From positions 1 to 46,509 of the forward strand of contig CAYWKU010000026.1 in the NCBI GenBank assembly GCA_964459325.1: 46,509 nt of DNA. The letters run 5' to 3'. A program made the position numbers and the translations under genes. Positions within the stretch are counted from its first letter, which is position 1, and every line of letters begins with the position of its first letter. Under the pieces are notes generated by a model. It ran no database searches, was not told where the DNA came from, and saw only the letters and a program-made list of their open reading frames with translations. The DNA is from CAYWKU01 sp964459325 (lineage in GTDB: Bacteria > RBG-13-61-14 > CAYWKU01). Shown here one piece after another: positions 41,182 through 46,509 of the stretch.

Positions 41182-42870
41182 ATGGCAACAGTGGACGGGG
41201 GAAATATGATAGTGAATGCGCTGGAGGCCGAGGGCGTCAGCCACGTTTTCAGTATAAGCGGCGGACACATAGCGCCCATTTACAACGCGCTCCTGGATTC
41301 GGAAATAAACCTGGTCACCACCCGCCACGAGCAGGCGGCGGCGATGATGGCCGGAGGATGGGCGCGCTGCGCCCGCCGGACCGGGGTATGCGTGGTTACA
41401 GCCGGGCCGGGATTTACCAACGCGCTGACCGGCGTAGCCGACGCTTACATGGCCGGAGCGCCTATGGTGTGCATATCCGGCTCCGTGCCCACCGACATGT
41501 CCGACCGGCTGGATTTGCAGGATTTGAACCAGCTTGATGTTATCAAGCCCATCACTAAGTGGGCCCGCAGGGTGATAACCCCGTCCCGGGTCAAGGAAGC
41601 CGTCCACGAAGCTTTCAAACGGGCCCGCAGCGGCCCTCCCGGGCCGGTTTACCTGGAGGCGCCGGCGGACATCCTGGAGACGGCGATTGAGGAGAGCCAG
41701 GTTGTGAAATCCGCCCCCCTGCCCCGACCCACGCCGGGCATTGCGCCCGGGGAAGCGGGGCAGGTGATGGATATGCTGGCGGCGTCGAAGAAGCCGGTGG
41801 TGGTGGCCGGCAGTGGAGTATGGTACTCGAACGCGGAACCTCAACTCGAGCGCTTCGCGGAAACGGTCGGGGCGCCGGTTTTCACCACCTCGGGCGGCAA
41901 GGGGAGCATGCCCGACGACCACCCGTTGTGCTACGGCCCGGGTCTGGCCATCCGCCCGGGAGCGGCGATGGCGGCGCTGGTGGGGGCCGACCTGATTTTC
42001 CTGGTGGGCACCCGGATAAGCCTGTTCTTCGCGCATGGAAAGATATTCAACCCCGCCGCCAGACTTATACATCTGACTATAGACCCGGGCGAGCTGGGCC
42101 GGAACCGCGTGCCCGAGTTGGGACTGGTGGCCGACGCAGGGCGGGCTCTGGGGCAACTGGCGGCCGCCGCGGAAGGCAAAATCAAACCCGAAAATTATAA
42201 AGAATGGCACGAGGAATTAAAGAAAGCCGAAAAGTCTTCCCTGGAGTTTTTCCAATCCCAACTGGAAGACAAGGAGCTGCCCATGCACCCGCTGAGGCTT
42301 TGCCGGGAACTTGACGAGAGCCTTGCGGAAGACGACATCCTGGCCCTGGACGGCGGGGACACTCAGATATGGATGAACATGCTCCGCCGCAACCGGGCGC
42401 CGGGAGCCACGCTTGAGTCGGGCCTGTTCGGGTGCCTGGGGGTGGGCATCCCGTTCGCCCTGGCAGCGGCGATGGCTTATCCCGACAAGCATATACACCT
42501 GCTTACCGGCGACGGCAGCGTGGGATTCAATTTCATGGAGCTGCAGACGGCGCTGTGCCGGTGCCTCAACGTCACGGTAGTGGTAAACAATGACAACGCG
42601 TGGGGGATGGTGAAACACAGCCAGATGATGAAGTACGGCCCCGAGCGGTGCTGCGGGGTGGAAATAGGGGAGGTGCCCTACCATAAGATGCTGGAGGCGC
42701 TGGGGGGCAACGCGGTCGAGGTCGAGAAAATCGAGGACGTCCGCCCTCAACTGGAAAAAGCCCGCAAACGTGGCGGGGTCAACATGCTCAACGTGCACTC
42801 CCGGCCCGGCATTGTCAGCCCCGGCAGCATAGCGCTGGCCAACATCGGCAAGGAAGGCGGGGGGTACTGA
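41182..42870 (+). CDS. Acetolactate-synthase-like thiamine-diphosphate enzyme, second paralogue
   Basis: The protein has 562 aa. The ATG at 41182 has AAAGGAGA 4 nt upstream and is preferred over the ATG at 41164. The PYR domain has the activating Glu in TTRHEQAAAMMAGG; the middle domain contains VVVAGSGVWYSNAEPQLERFAE; the PP domain has LTGDGSVGFNFMELQTA...NNDNAWGMV (TDP/Mg motif). Relatives include acetolactate synthase, 2-hydroxyacyl-CoA lyase and benzaldehyde-lyase-like enzymes. It differs strongly from the TPP enzyme at 4217-6022. Its partner here is an SDR, and no ALS regulatory subunit is nearby. Confidence 0.85.
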   Translation: MATVDGGNMIVNALEAEGVSHVFSISGGHIAPIYNALLDSEINLVTTRHEQAAAMMAGGWARCARRTGVCVVTAGPGFTNALTGVADAYMAGAPMVCISGSVPTDMSDRLDLQDLNQLDVIKPITKWARRVITPSRVKEAVHEAFKRARSGPPGPVYLEAPADILETAIEESQVVKSAPLPRPTPGIAPGEAGQVMDMLAASKKPVVVAGSGVWYSNAEPQLERFAETVGAPVFTTSGGKGSMPDDHPLCYGPGLAIRPGAAMAALVGADLIFLVGTRISLFFAHGKIFNPAARLIHLTIDPGELGRNRVPELGLVADAGRALGQLAAAAEGKIKPENYKEWHEELKKAEKSSLEFFQSQLEDKELPMHPLRLCRELDESLAEDDILALDGGDTQIWMNMLRRNRAPGATLESGLFGCLGVGIPFALAAAMAYPDKHIHLLTGDGSVGFNFMELQTALCRCLNVTVVVNNDNAWGMVKHSQMMKYGPERCCGVEIGEVPYHKMLEALGGNAVEVEKIEDVRPQLEKARKRGGVNMLNVHSRPGIVSPGSIALANIGKEGGGY

Positions 42871-43000
42871 GAAAGGGGAAAAAGTAACGCGCATATGGGC
42901 AAGTGAAATGCAGCCGACGTGCCACAGCTACATACCACTCGGCTACCAGAATCGGCAAAAAGCCAGGTTTCATGTTCAAACTTTCTACCCCCAAAAGGGG

Positions 43001-43028
43001 TTGACTTATAGTTTGTTTTATGTATATT
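43001..43028 (+). promoter_or_regulatory. Promoter of the AT-rich lipoprotein gene
   Basis: TTGACT (43001-43006) and TATATT (43023-43028) are separated by 16 nt. Transcription would start near 43035, so an ATG at 43037 would have no leader; the ribosome site at 43076-43084 serves the ATG at 43089 instead. The 42871-43000 gap shows no gene. Confidence 0.55.
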
Positions 43029-43036
43029 GACTACAT

Positions 43037-43708
43037 ATGGATCAAAGTTTACCACAATTTGTCAGTTTCAATTTGAAAGGAGGTAGGCATGAAGCTTTTT
43101 TTAAGATTATCTTAGTACTCATCGCCTTGGTAGCTTTTCTCACCGGATGTCCAAAGCCTTATTACAATATAGAGCTAACGAAGGTTGAAAGACCAGCAAA
43201 GGCAAAGAAAAGGTACGGGGTCAAAAAGATAACAAAAATTAAAGAAGAAGGAGTCGAGAAATATCATTTTGAAGATGAAATGGTTGATATTAGATGGTGG
43301 ATAGTAAATGTAAATCAAATTTGGTTTAAGCTTACGAACAAAACTAACCATTCCATTAAGATTATATGGGATGAAGCGGCGTTCGTAGATTATAATGGAT
43401 TAACCCACCGGGTAATGCATAAAGGGGTCAAATATGTTGACCGCAATGATTCACAACCACCTAGCGTGATTGTGCGGAACGGAACTATTTCCGATTTGAT
43501 CGTTCCAACCGAAAATGTATACTTCGTAAGTGGCCCTTATGGTGGGTATTGGGAAGTAGAACCTTTCTTTCCTACCTCTGGAATAACCTCGGAAGAAGCA
43601 CAAAAGTATATAGGGAAAACTATCCAAATACTGTTGCCACTGCAGATAGAGGGTGTGGTCAATGAATATATTTTTATTTTTGAAGTGGAGAATGTTAAAT
43701 TGAAATGA
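43037..43708 (+). CDS. Putative lipoprotein with start-proximal frameshift at a T7 tract
   Basis: The open frame encodes a type II signal (FFKIILVLIALVAFLTGC, lipobox LTGC) and a mature part of about 185 residues rich in beta structure (WWIVNVNQIWFKLTNKTNHSIKIIWDEAAFVDYNG, LIVPTENVYF). The ideal ribosome site AAAGGAGGT (43076-43084) precedes an ATG at 43089 that is out of frame: after ATGAAGC come 7 T. With 8 T it would read MKLFFKIILVLIA, a perfect lipoprotein start. So this is either slippage-controlled expression, a recent mutation, or a sequencing error; an in-frame ATG at 43037 lacks a ribosome site. AT-rich, probably acquired. Function unknown. Confidence 0.6.
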   Translation: MDQSLPQFVSFNLKGGRHEAFFKIILVLIALVAFLTGCPKPYYNIELTKVERPAKAKKRYGVKKITKIKEEGVEKYHFEDEMVDIRWWIVNVNQIWFKLTNKTNHSIKIIWDEAAFVDYNGLTHRVMHKGVKYVDRNDSQPPSVIVRNGTISDLIVPTENVYFVSGPYGGYWEVEPFFPTSGITSEEAQKYIGKTIQILLPLQIEGVVNEYIFIFEVENVKLK

Positions 43709-43756
43709 AATAACAACAAAAACAGCAAAATATTTATAAAGGAATAAGCAATAATC

Positions 43757-44971
43757 ATGCAGCATCCCGAGTTTATTGACACTTATTCAGATGACATTAT
43801 TTATCTTCAGGAAGGAAGAAAGGCCCTTCTTACCCACCCCCTGAGGAAAGAAGTAAAGTGGCTTTGTGACGCCTCTTTTTGTCGAATGTTTGCTGTAATA
43901 ATGATTGGCAGTTTAGACGCTATGCTTGAACAATGGAGGAAGCGAGATAATTTCAATATTTTAGAGCCTTGGTTGGAGCAATGTAGGGGCAAACATACCC
44001 CCAATTCTGAGAAAGTTCGAAGCCTATGCAATGCTTTTCACATCGCAGGAATCAAGGTAGATAGAGAAGTCTTTGAGGATTTTTTAGCAATCAAATATCT
44101 GCGAAACACTATCGTTCATGCTAGTTTGAAGCAAAATGAAATAAAACAGCTTGAACAACAAGGCTTTCCTACAGATACGAGGAAACTGACCGAAGAACAT
44201 TGGCGGAAAATGCAATCCGTTAATCAAAATATGATGTTTTATATTGCTCTAACTGGAATGGCACAACCTTCATATAGGCCGCCTGAAGATTTACTAAGGT
44301 TCAAACAAAATGTTGCAGATGATGATATGGGGCTAGTAAGAAAGGTTGATATTCCTCGTATATTTTGGTCCAACTTGGAGAAAATAAGTGAGCGAATTGA
44401 TAAAGATATGGCAAAGGCCGCCCTCACAGAAAAATACAACTGGGCTAAGGGTTTAGGCAAGGAAGAAATTAAAACGATGCCCGACGAAGAAAAAAAACGT
44501 TTATTTTTTCTCGCGTTACGGAGGACAGGTGAAGAAAATTTCGGTTTATTAAAGCAACATCAAAATCTTACTAAATATGCGTTAGATTCTTGGGATGAAT
44601 ATTGGCGTTTAACTTTTGATAAATATAAAATTTCTTGTGAGGACATTACAAAATGTATTGAGGTCTTTCATAGCCTTGAAATATTAGAAAATAATGAGGC
44701 TCTGCAAGAAAAACAGATAGCATTTGCCTTTAATACCGGGAGAGTGGTGTATGATATTATGCCAAATGTAACAGCAACCTATCTTTTAATGGTACAATTA
44801 CCCATCATTGACCCCGAAAATACTCATAAATATCTCGAAGAGGGTGAAAAGGCTTTGATGGCTATAGAATTGCATGATTATTGGTACTCGTATGTGGAGT
44901 CAAGAAGTAAACCTGATACTCGAAGATGGGCCTTCTACAGGCGGATTCGTGATGAGTTCTATAGGAGATAG
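43757..44971 (+). CDS. HEPN-like hypothetical protein
   Basis: The protein has 404 aa and is largely helical, without signal or membrane segments. Around residues 110-121 it reads FLAIKYLRNTIVHA, an RN-x3-H (Rx4H) motif as in HEPN ribonucleases and related helical domains; the preceding FCRMFAVIMIGSLDAMLEQW helix fits that fold. The C-terminal part contains LFFLALRRTGEENFGLLKQ and a long helical stretch with no family I recognise. HEPN proteins often act in phage defence or as toxins; that role here is inference. The gene is strongly AT-rich and is followed after 27 nt by a DUF2283 gene. Confidence 0.55.
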   Translation: MQHPEFIDTYSDDIIYLQEGRKALLTHPLRKEVKWLCDASFCRMFAVIMIGSLDAMLEQWRKRDNFNILEPWLEQCRGKHTPNSEKVRSLCNAFHIAGIKVDREVFEDFLAIKYLRNTIVHASLKQNEIKQLEQQGFPTDTRKLTEEHWRKMQSVNQNMMFYIALTGMAQPSYRPPEDLLRFKQNVADDDMGLVRKVDIPRIFWSNLEKISERIDKDMAKAALTEKYNWAKGLGKEEIKTMPDEEKKRLFFLALRRTGEENFGLLKQHQNLTKYALDSWDEYWRLTFDKYKISCEDITKCIEVFHSLEILENNEALQEKQIAFAFNTGRVVYDIMPNVTATYLLMVQLPIIDPENTHKYLEEGEKALMAIELHDYWYSYVESRSKPDTRRWAFYRRIRDEFYRR

Positions 44972-44998
44972 GGAAACGTCCAATAGAAGGGAAACGCT

Positions 44999-45226
44999 AT
45001 GGAAACGCTGAAAATACTGGAAAAATCGGACTCCATAAGCTGGGATTATGACGAGGAAGCCGATGTCCTTTACCTGTCCGTCCGGGAACCTAAACCGGCC
45101 ACGGGGGTGGATATCGGGGAAGGTGTAATTTTAAGACTCGACGAGAATCGAAAAGAAATAGTGGGATTAACCTTAATCGGGCTGAAAGCGAGATTGCTAA
45201 AGGAGCTGAACGGAAATAAAACTTAA
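44999..45226 (+). CDS. DUF2283 family protein
   Basis: The protein has 75 aa: SISWDYDEEADVLYLSVREPKPATGVDIGEGVILRLDENRKEIVGLTLIGLKARL, the DUF2283 pattern (D-x-E-A-D-xLY...G-V...E-x-VGLT-I). The function is unknown; genes of the family often stand beside a toxin-like partner, here the HEPN-like gene 27 nt upstream. GC content is higher than in that neighbour. A second, frameshifted family member is at 9937-10142. Confidence 0.85.
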   Translation: METLKILEKSDSISWDYDEEADVLYLSVREPKPATGVDIGEGVILRLDENRKEIVGLTLIGLKARLLKELNGNKT

Positions 45227-45266
45227 CCTCCTCCGAATCCCCGAAACTGCCCCATGTAACCTCGCA

Positions 45267-45415
45267 GGGTGGCCCGGACGTTATACGTCCGGGTCCCCGT
45301 AAGGGGACAGGAAATTCTCCCCGAATTTCCGGATGAAAAACTGGAATTTCAGTTACGAAACTTTGAAGTAATGTTTCTTGTTGCTTCGCAACCCATCCGC
45401 CCGGATGGGCCACCC
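45267..45415. repeat. Cluster of hairpins bounded by inverted repeats
   Basis: End arms GGGTGGCCC (45267-45275) and GGGCCACCC (45407-45415) enclose four further perfect hairpins: CCCGGACG/CGTCCGGG (45273-45293), GTCCCC/GGGGAC (45293-45308), GGAAATTC/GAATTTCC (45310-45330) and CCCATCCG/CGGATGGG (45392-45409). It is probably a REP/BIME-like or nonautonomous mobile element. It fills the gap between convergent genes and could also stop transcription. Confidence 0.55.
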
Positions 45416-45450
45416 AAGGTATCAATTAACTATTTAACCTTTCCCGGAAA

Positions 45451-46374
45451 TTAAATGTTGCATTTTGCTCTGCGGAAGGTCACCGCCGCTGTGTCGGCGG
45501 CGCGGACGGTGTTTGCATGGATGGTGACCACGTCGTCCACCATGCGAGGGTATCCTCCCCCGGCCAGGCTGACTATGGGCACGCACCGGCTGGCGGCTTC
45601 CCAGAAGACCGCTTCGTCGCGGTGCTTGATGCCCTCGATTGTCAGCCCCAGCTTTCCCACCAGGTCGTTGGCGTAAACGTCCGCCCCCGCCAGGTAGACC
45701 ACCAACTGGGGGTAAAAGTCGTCGAAAAGGGGATAGAAGAAGCTGCGCAGGGTGTCCATGTATTCGGTATCACCTATGCTGTCGTGCAGGCCGATGTTCA
45801 TGCCGGCGGTTTCCTTGACGTGGGGGTAGATGCTCAGCGAGTGCATGCTGAAGGTCATCACCCGCTCGTCGTCCTTGAAAAAAAAGGCCGTGCCGTTGCC
45901 CTGGTGGACGTCCAGGTCGAGCACCAGCACCCTCTCGACGGCGCCCTCGTCGAGCAGGGTTTGGACGGCTATCCCGGCGTCGTTTAGAAGGCACAGGCCC
46001 TCGCCGTGGTCGGGGTAGGCATGATGGAACCCTCCGCCCAGGTTGCACGCCACGCCGTCGCGCAGGGCGGTTCTGGCGGCCCCGAGGGTGCCTCCGGCGT
46101 GGAGCCTCATGCTTTTGAACAACTCTTTCGAGTACGGCATTTCGAGAACTTCCATCTCCTCGGTACTCAGCCCCGGTCCCCTCAGCTTCTCCAGGTATTT
46201 TTCGGTATGGAACTTGAGTATATTTTCCTCGCTTATCGGCTCCGGCTCCTCGAAGTTTTCCACCCCGAACTCGCCCTTTATCATGAGTACTTCCCTGGTG
46301 AGGCGGTACTTTTCCATGGGAAAGAGGTGGTCGCCGATATCTATGCCGTAGTCATCCGAGTAAAAAATGTCCAT
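45451..46374 (-). CDS. Histone-deacetylase-superfamily zinc amidohydrolase
   Basis: The protein has 307 aa. It shows NLGGGFHHAYPDHGEGLCLLND (catalytic His pair), VLDLDVHQGNGTA (zinc-binding Asp and His), YLAGADVYAND (second Asp) and LAGGGYP (catalytic Tyr), so the active site is complete. Bacterial members deacetylate proteins, polyamines or small molecules such as acetoin-related compounds. The native substrate here is unknown. It is monocistronic; the 135 nt upstream to the window end hold no visible gene. Confidence 0.92.
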   Translation of the reverse strand: MDIFYSDDYGIDIGDHLFPMEKYRLTREVLMIKGEFGVENFEEPEPISEENILKFHTEKYLEKLRGPGLSTEEMEVLEMPYSKELFKSMRLHAGGTLGAARTALRDGVACNLGGGFHHAYPDHGEGLCLLNDAGIAVQTLLDEGAVERVLVLDLDVHQGNGTAFFFKDDERVMTFSMHSLSIYPHVKETAGMNIGLHDSIGDTEYMDTLRSFFYPLFDDFYPQLVVYLAGADVYANDLVGKLGLTIEGIKHRDEAVFWEAASRCVPIVSLAGGGYPRMVDDVVTIHANTVRAADTAAVTFRRAKCNI

Positions 46375-46509
46375 TTTTGCAACAAATCAGCCTTCTGAGT
46401 TATAAGTTCATAGAGTAGCTGAAATCGCCCAAACTTCAAGATGCATCCAGCCGGCCAAGCTTCCCGCTTTAGGTAAGTGAAAAAGCACCAACTGGGTGTA
46501 ATACTTATA

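Overview
The window is a piece of a moderately GC-rich bacterial chromosome from a diderm (Gram-negative-type) organism: it encodes a LapA/LapB-like protein, an outer-membrane beta-barrel protein, several lipoproteins, GroES/GroEL behind a CIRCE element, Rho and a sigma-54 activator. The order thrS-infC-rpmI-rplT-pheS-pheT-ihfA-merR resembles deltaproteobacterial (Desulfobacterota-type) genomes. That affiliation is an inference from gene order and protein character, not a database result. Most sequence is housekeeping with consensus-like sigma-70 promoters; three islets are visibly AT-rich and look acquired.

Layout. 1-2.4 kb: a secreted LPP20-like protein and a transglutaminase-like protein in one operon behind a good promoter. 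2.5-3.4 kb: AT-rich small protein plus PIN-domain nuclease, candidate toxin-antitoxin pair. 3.5-6.0 kb (minus): initiator tRNA-fMet, corrinoid adenosyltransferase, acetolactate-synthase-like TPP enzyme. 6.2-9.1 kb (minus): nadD, rsfS, rlmH and a LapA-LapB fusion, flanked on both sides by related palindromic repeats. 9.3-10.1 kb: AT-rich conserved hypothetical and a frameshifted DUF2283 gene. 10.2-17.5 kb (minus): the thrS-infC-rpmI-rplT-pheST-ihfA-merR translation operon, with infC starting at an AUC codon. 17.6-19.1 kb: tRNA-Val, YjbQ, DksA-like, a zinc-ribbon membrane protein and a ferredoxin. 19.2-19.7 kb: a 129-bp miniature group II intron-like element next to a terminator, then a palindrome and promoter for the following operon. 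19.7-23.1 kb (plus): ParB-like protein, Ycf46-like AAA ATPase and a PAS/sigma-54 activator. 23.2-26.4 kb: tRNA-Thr, a TPR membrane protein, a beta-barrel protein and a LysM lytic transglycosylase. 26.4-29.9 kb (minus): ahcY-metK (SAM cycle) and a tandem ACT protein with a Cys-rich insert. 30.2-32.5 kb: second copy of the mini intron behind the groEL terminator, then groEL, groES and CIRCE. 32.7-37 kb (minus): rho, a TPR lipoprotein and a membrane HEAT-repeat protein. 37.5-42.9 kb (plus): polA, an SDR oxidoreductase and a second TPP enzyme. 43-45.2 kb (plus): AT-rich islet with a lipoprotein broken or switched at a poly-T tract, a HEPN-like protein and an intact DUF2283 protein. 45.3-46.4 kb: hairpin cluster and an HDAC-family deacetylase.

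The most striking signal is the pair of near-identical 129-bp elements (19237-19365 and 30199-30327, both minus strand). Each keeps a group II intron 5' end (GTGCG) fused to domain V/VI-like sequence and the 3' AY end, and each lies 8-9 nt after an intrinsic terminator stem. That is the target preference of group IIC introns, yet the elements lack nearly all of domain I and any reverse transcriptase. Other points worth attention are the interleaved-arm palindromic repeats, the AUC start of infC, the LapA-LapB fusion, the T7/T8 lipoprotein start, and the recurring pattern of AT-rich islets carrying PIN/HEPN-type or DUF2283 genes.
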